Source: Chrysomallon squamiferum
Lineage: Eukaryota; Mollusca; Gastropoda; Neomphalida; Peltospiridae
Reading direction: 5' to 3'
Length of the DNA: 64,000 nucleotides
Assembly (NCBI GenBank): GCA_012295275.1
Contig: CM022668.1
Coordinates: 15,878,391 to 15,942,390, forward strand
Position numbers and translations under genes: made by a program. Positions 1 through 15,089 of the stretch are shown here, one piece after another. Position 1 is the stretch's first letter; each line of letters starts with the position of its first letter. The notes beneath the pieces are model-generated. The model did not search any database. It was not told the DNA's origin and saw only the letters and a list, made by a program, of their open reading frames with translations.

Positions 1-60
1 ACATTGGACAAGTGCCAGTGTTCAGAATTGAACCCACAACCTTCCAGACATCACTTTGAT
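1..60 (-). mobile_element. Possible tRNA-derived SINE head, truncated at window edge
   Basis: The reverse complement contains GGTTGTGGGTTCAATTCT, which resembles a tRNA T-arm/B box (GGTTCRANTCC). There is no complete tRNA fold. The element would run out of the window or is decayed. Confidence 0.3.
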
Positions 61-91
61 AACTTCCCTATCACAAATTATGTCACTTTGA

Positions 92-415
92 TCCTTTTTT
101 TTTTTTTTTTTTTTTTTCTGGATATTTTTGCATGCACAGACATGCATATGGTCTTATCTTTTTAGCTATATTTAATTTTTAGTTTTATTAAAAACAACAT
201 ATTGCACGTGTATGACCAGACGCACAGACACAGACACAGATGTGGACATTTGTTTTGTTGTTGCCTGCTCAGGCTGATTATCAAAGAGATCTGGATTTGT
301 TGTGAGTTTGCTATAAACAGTAAATAAACATACTGATATACAGACATACACCAGTGTCTGTGTGTGTGTCTGTGTATGTGTCTGTCTGTGTGTCTGTGTG
401 TGTGTCTGTGTGTGA
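92..415. repeat. Poly-T tract and GT/GTCT-rich low-complexity
   Basis: A T homopolymer ends near 118, and an imperfect (GT)n with GTCT interruptions runs at about 355-414. The intervening bases are AT-rich with no recognisable gene. Confidence 0.9.
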
Positions 416-529
416 TAAGAAAAAAAAGTAAATTTAGCTTACCTTATATTGTCATAAAATGAAATTCTTTACAAAGACACCTGCAAAGAAAACAGAAATA
501 TTAATTTTATACAGTGTGTATATTTATAT

Positions 530-660
530 TTATATTAATATATGTGTAAGTGTACATGTGTGTATATGTGTGTTTGTATACATGTGTGTATCCATGTATG
601 TGTATATATGTGTGTGTGTCTGTGTATATATATATATATATACACACATTTGTGTGTTTT
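530..660. repeat. Imperfect (TG/TATG)n and (TA)n low-complexity
   Basis: Interrupted TGTG/TATG runs end in a short (TA)n block near 625-641. Open frames here translate only to Tyr/Val/Cys/Ile repeats and are not genes. Confidence 0.9.
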
Positions 661-1113
661 ACATGTAATTATGAAACTACAAAATATCAAATTATGTTTG
701 TACACCACAAGTTTAAAAAACAAACAAAAAAACAATGTATACATGTAAACAAATGTTTATGAATGCGTGTGGGTATACATGTATTCATAAGTACGACAGT
801 AAAACAGACTACAGCAGGTCTGTTTGAACCATGTGCACATTATTTTTAATTAACTGACACTGTGCCTATTTATCTTTGTCAGCTTCTGAAATTTTACCCT
901 AATGGCTTCCAACCTATCAAATAACAATATTAAATATTTCATCAAAATGTTTGTCACTTGTGGGAATCTGTTGTAATATCAAAAATGTTTTTGTTTTTTT
1001 ATTCTGACCTTTGATGATTCACTGGATAAAAAAAAAAAAAAACACCAACCAGTTTGCAGATTCCTGCCATTGTTAACAGAAATTAATAAGTTTTAAATTG
1101 ATATGTGTAAGAA

Positions 1114-1145
<32 letters not shown>

Positions 1146-1544
1146 GAATAAAATATAAATGAAATATGCCAAATGAGTTAATTAAAAGTGGAGAATAAAG
1201 AGATATGTGAACCGTTCCTGTTAAGAAAAATGTGCAAACGAAAGATGACATTTCCAATGTATAATAATAAGTTGTTAAGTGAGCTGTTTGAATTAAGAGA
1301 TAAAAAAAATGTAAATGGAACTAGTTTAAGAATATAAAACAGAAAATATGAATAAAAGAAGTGATTTAAAATTTATAAAAAAAAAATTTGGAAAAAATGA
1401 AATGACAATTTGAAAATTTATCATTTATAAGTTCAGATATTGCTGTGGTATTGGAAAGTAAAATTATTGACCTTAAGGAAAAGATAATAATAAACAGTAA
1501 AGCAGTAATAATGATATAACATATATCACTGTATGATATCACTG
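661..1544. other. AT-rich noncoding, one (TA)n block
   Basis: I see no gene. Short A-runs and an (AT)n block at about 1121-1144 are the only structure. Confidence 0.7.
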
Positions 1545-2295
1545 TATTAAGTGTATAAGTTTAAAATATTACCAGTACCATTAAGTAATAAATAACATAT
1601 CTTAACAACTGATCACAACAATATTCAATGTTTTCAAAATATTTCCTTGGCATTGGATAATAATTAATGTAACATATCTTTGAAAATCAACATTACTTAG
1701 TGTGCAAACAGCAGTATAATATTAAACATATCTAAAATATATAACAAACATTCAGTACTGGAATATATTTCTAAGGCACCAGACATTTTCAAAATTAAAG
1801 GTACAGTATTTCATGCTAAACTTTAAAATATTTCTTTGGAGGTAGACAATGAAACAAAACATTTCAAAACAATAAAGTTATGGGTGTATTCAGTTTTGTA
1901 TATTTCTAAGGTAGGAGACAATGACACAACACACCTCTGACACTTATTCAGTAAAAAAGTTTAAATAACAATATTCAACACAAAAAGTAAAGTTTAAATA
2001 ACACAATAACACAACATGCATTTGAAAATTGTAGCAGCAATATTCAGTGAAGAAGTTAAAAATATTTCCAAAGTTCTAGCCAGACCTATGAAAACAGTAA
2101 TATATGTTACCCAAAGCCATGGTAATTTTCAATAAAGGAGTTTCAAATATTTCCAAAGCACAAACATAACACACCTTTTGAAAATGTTAACACCATTCAA
2201 TAAAGAAATCAAAAAATATTTCTAAGGCACAAAAAACAACACACCTTTTTTGAAAAATCTTAACAGCACTATTCAGTAAAGAAGTTTAAAGGAGA
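1545..2295. repeat. Degenerate tandem array, units of roughly 80-100 bp
   Basis: A recurring theme can be followed by eye: ATTTCTAAGGCAC, then an ACAACACACCTTTTGAAAA-like string, then ACAGCAATATTCAGTAAAGA and a GTTTAAA-like end. It recurs about eight times with heavy divergence; the clearest copies are at 1900-2290. It looks like an old minisatellite. Coordinates are approximate. Confidence 0.7.
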
Positions 2296-2376
2296 GAAAA
2301 CTTTTTTGAAAAACTGAAACAGAAGAAGAAGAACTGAACACTGATTTCCACACAGATCTTCATCACCAGGACAGAA

Positions 2377-2397
2377 CTCTCTCTCTCTCTCTCTCTC
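2377..2397. repeat. Short (CT)n
   Basis: About ten CT dinucleotides, followed by CTT repeats. Confidence 0.9.
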
Positions 2398-2399
2398 GT

Positions 2400-3309
<910 letters not shown>

Positions 3310-3738
3310 AGTTTGTGAAAAAAAAAGAGTTTTACAACTATCATAAACAAAATTCATGTTATCTTAATTTGAGTGACTTTTCACTTTTTATTATTATTAA
3401 TTATTATTATTTCTGTTTATTTATCTTTTATTTTTAATTTTAAAAGTTTAAGGTCATTTTATCCATCATTTTTCAAATTTTATTTAGTCATTATTCCTTG
3501 AGTCTACTCATTTGTCAATTTCAGTTTAGCTTTAAAATGATTAAATTAATTATATTAACGACCCATAAATATTCATTAAAATTTAAATATTCACTTCTTG
3601 TTGCTTAGCTCATTAATAAAACTTTTATGATTTTTCTTATGTGAACACTGGAAGCAAGTTTGAGAAATTTAGTTATGCAGTTTTTAAATTTTTTTAATTC
3701 TTTGTTACGTATTTGAAATTATAAATGGATGTGCTAAT

Positions 3739-3740
<2 letters not shown>

Positions 3741-3772
<32 letters not shown>

Positions 3773-3868
3773 ATGTACTTTTGTGTGTATGTGTATGTCT
3801 GTGTGTGCAATGTGTTCATATATGTTTATGCATGTATATATATGTGTGTGCATGTTTGTTATTGAATG

Positions 3869-3915
<47 letters not shown>

Positions 3916-3925
3916 GTGTATGCAA
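3741..3925. repeat. (GT)n-rich block
   Basis: Several GT runs; the purest is at about 3870-3907. The 89-residue open frame over it is only Cys/Val repeats and is not a gene. Confidence 0.95.
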
Positions 3926-4216
3926 ATCTAGTCTAATCCGAATAATCTATGATTCAACTGAAGCAAGAATCTGGCACCAGATAATCAGCACATCAATGTG
4001 GTCTAACAGAAAATGTCCTTAAAACAAAGACTTTGAAGACTAATGGTAAAAAACAAAACAGCTGTTTATATATTCTACAAGAGGTGGTAGGTAATACCTT
4101 TCAAAGCTGATAACAAAAAATTAATCAGTCGAGTAGAATCATTTAGTAAAGTTCAACTGATGCTGGAAAATTAATCTGTGTATTCTAGAGATCTAGTAAA
4201 ATAATCAAGGCATCCC

Positions 4217-4424
4217 AAAAAGTATCTTTACATAATACAGCAAGTATCTTTACATAATACAAAAAGTATCTTTATGTAATACAGCAAGTATCTTTACGTA
4301 ATACAAAAAGTATCTTTACGTAATACAACAAGTATCTTTACATAATACAGCAAGTATCTTTACATAATACAAAAAGTATCTTTATGTAATACAGCAAGTA
4401 TCTTTACGTAATACAAAAAGTATC
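4217..4424. repeat. 22-bp minisatellite with higher-order structure
   Basis: Nine full copies and one partial copy of a 22-bp unit, of the form AAAAAGTATCTTTACRTAATAC. Copies alternate between AAAAAG and AGCAAG starts. The variant order of copies 2-5 repeats in copies 7-10, giving a 110-bp higher-order period. Confidence 0.95.
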
Positions 4425-6339
<1,915 letters not shown>

Positions 6340-6440
6340 CTTTCTTTCTTTCCTTTTTTTTCTTTCTTTCCGTTTTTCTTTTTCTTTGTTTCTTTCCTTT
6401 TTTTTTTCTTTCCTTTCTTTTTTTGTTTTGTTTTTCTTAA
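6340..6440. repeat. Polypyrimidine (CTTT)n tract
   Basis: About 100 bases of interrupted CTTT and T-runs on the plus strand. Confidence 0.9.
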
Positions 6441-6979
6441 TTTTAATCTGTGTTCAAGTTGTGAAATTATAATCTAGATAAATTTTTATATTATTGAAAT
6501 GAAGAATTTTTGTTTTTAATGTTATTGTGTTAAACTCAAATAAAAATCAGACTTGGTTTTTAAGCCTTAAGCTTTTAGAAGTGGTATCCACAATAATATG
6601 AAATAATATATTTTGTGTGATGTTTCTGTTTGTTTAGTTACTTTTTCTGGTTTATTTTTATTTTTCACTTATTTTTCTTCTTTTTTTAACACTAAAAACA
6701 GAATTAATCCAATGCACTTTTGAAACAGTTGATTACTTATTATATCTAGTGTAACTTCATAATGATGAGTAAAATGTGAGTTTATTTTTACTCACCATTC
6801 TAAGCCGTGTATAGCTGAGATCCATACAAGTATAAAAATTATCACATAGCTGGGTCTAAATTCCTTTCTTCTTCTTATTATTATTATTTTTATTTTTAGT
6901 ATTTAAGCCATGTAATATATTTGAATGTTTTACCTCATTGTTACTGTTTCAAAACAATTACAACTATTTTTTTTTTTAG

Positions 6980-8130
6980 AGTAGAGCAACCATTTTGATT
7001 GTCCTTTACACATAATACTCTCATTATAAATACTACAACTGATGGATATTTTCTGTTCCTTCTAAAACAGTTTTTTAATGATGTCTTTTTTTTTCAATAC
7101 CATTGCCAACACCTTTTTTGTTTGTTGTTTTTTTCCTTTTAAATCTGTTCCATTTTGAAGCACATAATTTTTAGATCCATTCTCATAATATGAATGTTTT
7201 TATATGATCATCAACAACAGCAGTTTATTTTCCATCTCAAACTGTTTTTTGGGAAAACATAATCTTTATAATACTTAAATCCAGTTATGTCTGTTTCAGC
7301 CATTTTTTACCACTGTACAATTTTTATGATTTTTTTTTTTTAATCCACATAATACAGAAATCCAGGCGAAAGCTGTAACTCTCTTGCTAAAAACTTTTAT
7401 TTTTCCTTCTAAAACTGCACCTTTTATACATCTATACATCTCAAGTCACATGATATTCAAAAACCATTCATGTGTTATGACTGTTTTCCTTTCAAAAAAC
7501 CTTACAGTTTTCGGGGTTTATTAAACTACATAAAATTCAGATCTATTCTCAGATTATGATCGTTCCAGTAAAGTCATTTAAAACTTTTTTTCTTCTTCTA
7601 ATCCACACAACAGTCAGAGGTTAATTCTGTTTTTTGAAAAATCATCCTTGACTATTCTGTTCTTCTAAAATCATTTTTCAGGGTCTTAACTTGTGTAATT
7701 TTCCAGTCCATTCTTGTATTATGATCATTTCAACTCAACCTTCTACAGCTATTTTGTTTTCTGTCTAAAGCTATTTTTTTTGGTTTCTGTATAATAACCC
7801 AAATTGAGTCACTTGCTAACACAAAAATCACTAAATTTTCCTTCTAAAACTGTTTTTTAGGTGTCTTAAGCCAAAGAGTCTTCCAATCCATTCTCATATT
7901 ATAATCATTTCAACAGAATCACAAACAGCAATTTACTTCTCCTTCTAAAACTATATTTTTTTGTGTATCTCTGTAATACCCAAATTCAGTCTCTTGTTAT
8001 AACTGCAAAAACAGAATTACCAACAACTAAATTTTTCCTTTTTTTTTAAAACTGCGTTTTTAGGTTGTCTCAAGTCATACAGCATTCCAATCCTCTCTCT
8101 GACATTATGAATGTCTCAACACCATCACCG
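6980..8130. repeat. Degenerate tandem array with composite units of about 200 bp
   Basis: Recurring strings include TTTCCTTCTAAAACTG, CCAATCCATTCTCATATTAT and a TCATTTCAACA-like segment, in the same order. The two best copies start near 7660 and 7845. Earlier copies (from about 7050) are more diverged. No coding capacity persists across copies. Confidence 0.65.
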
Positions 8131-8439
8131 ACAACATCGAAATTGAGAGATGTTTTTTTTTTTCCCAGGCAAAATGACGATGTTTCCATCACGATGTCAC
8201 TGTCACAGAAAAAGGCAAATTTCGAATGTAAACATCGTTCAGAAAGAGAGTTAATACAATTCTCCAAGACAGTCAGTTGACCCTACGTCCTTCAATTTCC
8301 CTCTACCACAAGAATCCATTCCACGTGTCAATATACACACCAGTTAATAAACCAAGTTTAGCTGTTTACCGAACACAGGCAGTCAAATTAACTATTCATT
8401 ATTGTTTTCATATAATAAAAGCACGATAATTAAACGAAC

Positions 8440-9012
8440 GGTTTGCTAGAAAATGCGACAGAGGTTTGGGTACGTTGTCAGGGAACGATGTAGAAATATT
8501 TTAACTATTGATGTTTCATAATTAGACCTTCACTGCCGCGAAAGTTTGTCCAGATTCGAAGATAATGTTGAGGAAAGACGAAGAAGTTGTTTTTTTTTCT
8601 CGATGTTTGTGTTTTTGTGATTAGTTCAGTACGAAAGCAAAACGAAGCTTTGAGATGGTGTTATCAAACTCGAAGAAATGTTTGTGTAAATATTTATATT
8701 TCATAATTAGTTTGTTATTGCTCAGAAGTAGGCTATCTGCCTAAGACAATAATAAACTTGATGAAAAAAACCTGAAGTAGTGTAAAACAGAATTTAAGAA
8801 ATGTTTTTAGTTAATATTTGTTTAAATGTTAGATTATATGTTTCTTCATTAGATCATCATTGATACGAAAGTGGGATGGATGCAAGTGTGAAGGTTTTGG
8901 AAAGAAGAAATATTTTACTGTCATAATCAGTCTGTTGAAAATTGTATAACTGAGAGAGACAGAGACAGAGACAGAGAGACAGACAGAGACAGACATAGAA
9001 AGACAGAGAGAC

Positions 9013-9105
<93 letters not shown>

Positions 9106-9400
9106 GAGAGTGAGAGAGAGACACAAAAAAAACCTGAAAAGACATGTTAATATTGATGTTTCAAAACTAAGCCACTGTTGTCAAGAAAAAAAAAAAAAAA
9201 ACCATTAAAGAACGTTTTAATATTACATTTTTAAAAATATTTTTCTGTTAAAGTATTCCTTGAACAAACATGAAAGTTTTTCAAATAATTCAACTTTAAT
9301 TTTAAAAAAAATAAAATAAAAAAATTAAGAAATTTTAAGAAATATTTTTAATAAACAGCCCATCAACGCTGTGAAATTGGAAAAAAACCGTCACTACAAA
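8440..9400. repeat. Degenerate tandem array interrupted by a (GA)n array
   Basis: A motif of the form GAAATATTT...TGATGTTTCATAATTAG...GCGAAAGT recurs at about 8500, 8690, 8830, 8910 and 9150. Units are roughly 80-180 bp and strongly diverged. The (GA)n array sits between the fourth and fifth copies. Confidence 0.6.
8952..9122. repeat. (GA)n / (GACA)n array
   Basis: The left end is GACA-interrupted, the centre is pure GA, and the right end has GTGA interruptions. Confidence 0.97.
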
Positions 9401-10860
9401 GCTATCAAAACCCCCCATGTTTTAGTGATAATTGATTATTCAGAAGACCACAACAAGCTTAACAGATGCGAGTCCAGACTGCAACAACAGAGAAACTCAA
9501 ACACTGACGAGCAGAGTGTCATAATTAAATGATTAGTGAGCAATTTCTGATCAATACAAATAAAAAATAAAAATACATAACAACGTCTCTAGGAAAAAAT
9601 GTGAGCAGATGATTCGAGACAACTCAACATGAGTTTTTATTCATCCACAGACACTCAATCAATACAGGTTTATTATTCACTTAATGTTAATTACTCGTTT
9701 AGAAAATAGTATTCTTTATTATCTTAGTGAATTTAGTTATTTTAGTATAGGAAAACAGTATCATTTTTGGCTAATGAAATTCGTTTATTCCATTAGTACA
9801 GAGACCTATATTTTGAATCTGTTCTGAATTAAAATGAGAAAAATAGCATGTTATTTTAGTTAACAGTGTTAAAATTATTTATATAATGTAGAAAATAATT
9901 TATATTAGGAAAAAAGAAATTGAAAAAATAAAATAATAATAATAAATAAACACAAAATAAATAAATAAATAAATACTATGTTGAATTCATTTTTGATCTA
10001 CACTTAATGATTACAGAAATAATGTGATAGATTTAAATTACTGGTTTATCAATGGTTCTGACCTATGTTTTCCCAGTCCATGGGAAGGTGTATATTAAAT
10101 AACCCTTACTGCTTACCAAAATAAGAATAACTCCTTACACAGAAGTAGCTGGTTCTGTTTCTTGCTGCCCAGTACGGTTCTTAACTGTAATGCAGGACAC
10201 CTTATGACCTGAGTCATAAACAAAAATGTCTGCTTCCCACAGAACAAGGAGTGAAACCCCACCCCCAGACTTTGAAAAAGAAATTTCAAAAATATTGAAA
10301 GATAGGACAGAAAGTAAAACAAAAAAAAAAAAAAAAAAAAATTAATATTCTGATGTAGAGAAGTAACGTAATCTATTAGAACACAAATTATTTAAATCCC
10401 TCTGCAAAATAATCATGGTGTGAGACCATGGCTACAAGATATTTTTAAATTTATTAAACTCTGATGGCTAGACAGGATCCTTTTTTGAAGGAGGAGGTGG
10501 AGGAAAAAAAAAAAGAAAGAAAGAAAAGAAAGAAAGAAACTACATTTATTTCTCTATATTGCCGTGGCAACGCAGTTGACAACTTTTGAAAGGATTCCAT
10601 GGTGAGTGAGCCTGAAGGTTTGAAAGGAGATCAATTTTTCTCAAATTATTTCTATTTGCCCAGTATTGGCAGATTTCTGTTTTTTATCTCCGTATGTGAT
10701 GTTTAGTCTGAAAGTTACCAGTTTGCAGAATTACCAGTGATAACAGTTTCTGTAAACAAATTTTTTTTTTTTTTTATCAGCTTGTGGACATACTTTATTA
10801 CAGTATATTTTGGAAATAAGTTCACAGCAGTTTTCTTAATGTTAATATTTTATTATTAAT
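9401..10860. other. AT-rich noncoding DNA
   Basis: AT-rich with (AAAT)n at 9940-9975, poly-A near 10320-10341 and GAAA repeats at 10510-10540. The stretch at 10085-10275 has ordinary complexity and could be an old SINE, but no clear A or B box is visible. No gene. Confidence 0.6.
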
Positions 10861-11124
10861 TTACTGTGGTGATCCTAAAAGCAACCACCTGTGACAGACA
10901 ACCCCCCCTGGCTTTGTCAGACAGTGTGACCATGACAGGTGTGCTTCGCTACATTTTGTTCTGATTAGCATGTTCACTTCATCACTTACAACTTCAGTTT
11001 TGCCGTTTTTGAACATTTTTCTGCAGAAAGTCATTTTCAGACAGTTGCAGTTGTTATGAGTTTTATTTATTTTATGTTTCTGATACCTCAAGTGGTTGGA
11101 GCAGGAAAAAGGGTAAAGGGGTCT

Positions 11125-11190
11125 GTCAGTAGGAATTGATCTAACAACCCACCACACTGTGAAAGGACAGTCTGCCAGTGATGTAGATCC
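11125..11190 (-). mobile_element. Possible tRNA-derived SINE head
   Basis: On the minus strand GGCAGACTGTCC is followed by a B-box-like GGGTTGTTAGATCAATTCC. This explains part of the 117-codon open frame over 10861-11214, which is not a gene. The match is decayed. Confidence 0.35.
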
Positions 11191-11214
11191 TGTACCAGAC
11201 ATAGAAAGTTTCAA

Positions 11215-12150
11215 TGAAGTGTTGTTGTTTTTTAAATACTTTTAAACATTTTGTTGTGTTCTAGTTGCAGTAGATACTTCATTAACTGCTAGCGACAAGT
11301 TTTCTTTCAGTTTTTGAAATGTTGCTTAAATGGGACACAGTTTTAGCAGATTATGAAATGTGGGTTTTTTTTCAACTAATTAAACTTTTACCTTTGTTTT
11401 TTTTGGGGGGGTTACTGCTGAAGATAACATTCAAATTATTGACCATAGTCTTTGTTTACTGTAGAAGTTAGTTTACAGAAGATTTTTTTAAAAGATATTT
11501 TTACTTTCACCACTACACTTCATATTCCCCTGCATTCCATCTAAACCTTCTAAACCTCTCCTGTTTTCCCTTGTGTGACACTTCTACCTGACCCCTCCCT
11601 ACTCCCTCCCTAAACCCCACCCCTCACATCTACAGACACTCCACTGCCACACCCTCACATTACTAGGGGTTAAGGAGTCCAGCCCCCTTCTCCTTCCCCT
11701 GCTGTTCTGAGCAGACTGTGAATGTTACTCAGAAAGAAGAGGTGGAAATCTTTTCACTAAATGCTATTTTAATGGTTTTTCTTTTGTCTTAAACATCAAG
11801 TAACTGACAATAATTAAAAATAATTTTAGAAAAAAGAATTAATAAAAAGTAATAATAATAACTAAAAATTTTTTTAAAAATCCATGTGGTCTTTCATTGC
11901 AAACCATGCATAATAGTAATGGGAATTCAGAAAAAAAAAAAATTAAAAAATTAAAAAAAATAAAAAAATAATTAAGGTTTGTAGTAATGGACATTTCTCA
12001 TATTTAATTTACGATTATGGAAATGAAATCGACCTCAAACTTTGCAGAATATTTCTAAAAAAACGACATGAATCTTTTTAACCACAAAAGTTCGCAGCAA
12101 TCATCAAAATGGAATCGTTACAAAAAGGAAAATTTCCTAAAATATGTTTC
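11215..12150. other. Noncoding DNA with C-rich patch
   Basis: A pyrimidine-rich, C-rich patch lies at 11520-11700 and A-rich runs at 11810-11970. No exon is seen. Confidence 0.65.
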
Positions 12151-12410
12151 AAATTCTGCTCTCTGCGAATCTTGAAAACGCCAGCAAATAAAAGTGAAAA
12201 GTTTTTGGATAAAAATGGAGCCTGAATTAACTTGTGGATTTATTACGCAACCAGCTTATCATTTCAATTAGCTTTCGCAGGAATACTGGAGAGAAAGCCA
12301 GGGTGGTTCTGTTTTTACTAATCTGAGTGAAATTACTTCATGGCTTTCCTGTGTGGTTGTTAGAAAGATTTACTTTGTGATGTCGCTTGTTCGTTAGGCG
12401 ATAGTTTTAA
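12150..12410. other. Ordinary-complexity island, possible conserved noncoding element
   Basis: About 260 bases free of simple repeats, with homeodomain-type core sites (TTAATT, CAATTAGC) and no open frame. A candidate cis-regulatory element only by texture. Confidence 0.25.
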
Positions 12411-12592
12411 TTGCAAGCAATGATAATGAATGAAAGAGAAAAAAAAAAAAAAATATGTTGATGTGTTGATTTATTTATATTTGTTAATAGTATATGTTTT
12501 TAAAGTGAAGGTGGTTGCTTTTGAAAATTAAAAGATAAAGAAATGTGTATGTGTGAAGGTTTGTGATTCTGTTCAGGTGTTTGTGTATCTGT

Positions 12593-12596
<4 letters not shown>

Positions 12597-12641
<45 letters not shown>

Positions 12642-12672
12642 TGTGTTTCTGGGTGTGTGTGTGTGTGTGTGT
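12597..12672. repeat. (GT)n array
   Basis: Two GT runs separated by CTGTGTTTCTGG. Confidence 0.97.
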
Positions 12673-13740
12673 TTATTTTATAAGAAAAAGGAATTTCAAA
12701 CTGATAATAAAATATTAAAAGTTAAAAGTTAACATAGCTTTTTCAAATCAAAATATTTTAAAAAAAATAAACTCTTATCTACGAGTATGTTAATGCATCC
12801 ATATTTATATTTGAATTTTGAAGTTTTCATAGCTTTTTCACACATCAGTTATTTCTAATTAATTCTTGCTGATATTGATGATAACAATTATAGCATTTTC
12901 CAGGAAACCAGGAGACTGTTTTATCTGCGAATGAACTCTCCCAGTACACAGAAATAAGTAAACCTTCTCGTTAACTCCCAATAAAAGCAGAGGGGGGTGT
13001 CTAGCAGAAAACGGGGGGGGAAGATGTCAGAGCTCTGACTGGATGTTGTTGTGTACAAACTCATTAAATCATAATAAACTGTAGATGGTTAATAAATAAA
13101 TAAATGAATAAATTAATAAATAACTGAAGGGGGAGTTACTGCCCTTGTTGGCCGTGTTTTGAAATACATTTGTTATCTCTTTAAGACAGTGTTGTTGGAA
13201 AAAGGAAGTTCTGTCTTCAGTGGACGTCATTCTGCATCAGATGATGATGATTATCTTCTGATAAAGTGTCAGGGGTGTGGGTGTGGTGTGGAAGAGGGGG
13301 GGGAGAAAAAAAAAGAAAAGGGAATCTGTATTTCCTCTTGTGGTAGATACTTTATTAGGGGGAGGGTTGGGCACGTCACAAAAGGGGAAGTAACTCAGTA
13401 CCTTCCTGGCAATTATCTGGAATCAAAATTTAAGGTAGGGTGGTGGTGGTGGTGGTGGGGGGGTCTTGAAGAAAGGTGAATTGCCGTTTTACCAGCACTT
13501 AATTGGGTGGGGGAGTGGTGACGAAGGGGGGAGGTTTTGTGTCCTGTTGTCAAGGTTCACGGAGTGTATGGGCCACGCCCTGTGTGTGCGTGATGTACGA
13601 TTCCATGAGCACTTCCTAAATAACTAGACACTACTTGAGTTGTGCTGCTACACTTGTAGTGACACACTTGACTCCACTACGTCCTCACTTAGCTGCGGCC
13701 AGCGCGTACCAGGGTCACTAAGTGCGTCACTTTATCTTTT
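12673..13740. other. Mixed-complexity noncoding stretch
   Basis: Contains (AAAT)n at 13090-13125, G-rich patches at 13265-13300 and 13440-13540 with (TGG)n, and a CpG-containing ordinary segment at 13540-13730. No splice-supported exon is seen; the 106-codon open frame is low-complexity Gly/Trp at its end. Confidence 0.6.
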
Positions 13741-13890
13741 ACTTGTTGCTGTTGTTGTTGTTGTTGCTGTTGTTGTTGTTGTGTCGTTATTATTATTGTT
13801 ATTATTATTATTACTGTTGTTGCTTTTATTATTATTATTATTTTTATTATTGTTGTTGTTGTTTTTTTTTTTTTTGATTGTTGTAGCTGC

Positions 13891-13924
<34 letters not shown>

Positions 13925-13975
13925 AGAAGTCATAACGATAGTAGTAGTAGTAGTAACTGTTGTGATCATAACTGT
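13741..13975. repeat. Compound (TTG)n/(TTA)n/(AGT)n array
   Basis: Trinucleotide runs change from TTG to TTA and back, ending in AGT. The open frame over it is poly-Leu/Val and is not a gene. Confidence 0.95.
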
Positions 13976-14056
13976 TGAATAGTACAGTAGTACATAGACG
14001 AAATATATACGTGTATAAACATATCCCTAAGTCGTGTATACAGATATATACATTTA

Positions 14057-14064
14057 GAGAGAGA

Positions 14065-14160
<96 letters not shown>

Positions 14161-14205
14161 GAGAGAGAACTAGAGAGAGACAGAGATAGAGAGAGAGAGA
14201 ATCTT
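14057..14205. repeat. (GA)n array
   Basis: Pure GA in the centre with GTGA, GACA and GATA interruptions at the ends. Confidence 0.97.
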
Positions 14206-14267
14206 TTATTTTTATTTAAAAATCAGGAACACGAAAATACAATACAATAATTTCAATTACCACAACA

Positions 14268-14336
14268 TCCCCCCCCCCTCCCCACCCCAACCACCACCAC
14301 CACCACCACCAACAACCCCCACCACCAGCACCAGCA
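14268..14336. repeat. C-rich / (CCA)n tract, G-quadruplex candidate on minus strand
   Basis: A run of C's, then CCCACCCC, then (CCA)n. The minus strand has several G-runs of three or more in short succession. Confidence 0.85.
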
Positions 14337-14923
14337 CTAATAGACCCACAGACAAGACCTTTGTCCCCCTCCAGTCTGTCTGTCTGTCTCTTTTCCCCAT
14401 GTTCACCTTACCAGCCAAGGACAGCCATGTGTGTTTTTCCCCCCAGAGAGGTCTTCGGGTCATTGTCCCTGTCTCTACATGAAAGACAGACATCAGAATT
14501 CTGACCCCCACAGCCAATTACTATGGAGGAGCCTGGCAGTCAGGGTGTGTGACCTGCAAGATAAACACAGGCTGGGGCACCTGGAGTTATCAGGTAACTG
14601 TTAGAGAGAGGAGAGCAGATGCTGGTAATGTGATTTACGAGTTTGTGTCCGCCGTCCTGATTGAATTATTCGTCAGACCGTCCGTCCCTCCTGCACTTAG
14701 TGTGTTGTGTATCACTGAGTGTTTAATAAAGTCTGCATGCTGCTAATTTGAGTCTTCATGTTGTTGTTTTTTTTTTGAAATTGTTTAAGTAAATTGTTAG
14801 GTAGAAAATAAAATACGTTTGTGTCTTTTTGTGATTAATTTGGTTCGTTAAGATTATATATATATAAAAATTTCCAGACATTTTGACATACTGACAACTT
14901 TAGTGGTTGACATTTTCACTGTA

Positions 14924-14925
<2 letters not shown>

Positions 14926-15012
<87 letters not shown>
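14926..15012. repeat. (CT)n array followed by (TA)n
   Basis: About 85 bp of pure CT, then (TA)n at 15018-15036 and further CT/CTAT repeats to about 15080. Confidence 0.97.
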
Positions 15013-15015
<3 letters not shown>

Positions 15016-15089
15016 ACATATATATATATATATATGTTTCTCTCTCTCTCAGTCTCTCTCTATCAATCTATCTATCAGTCTATTTTCTT

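Noticed and set aside
4217-4424. CRISPR-like array of short repeats
   Set aside because: The units are contiguous with no unique spacers, and the genome is eukaryotic.
10861-11214. 117-codon minus-strand frame
   Set aside because: It overlaps a tRNA-like SINE head and noncoding-looking DNA; no domain, no splice support.
13640-13978. 112-codon Leu/Val-rich frame
   Set aside because: It is the translation of (TTG)n/(TTA)n trinucleotides; the first 30 codons have no recognisable family.
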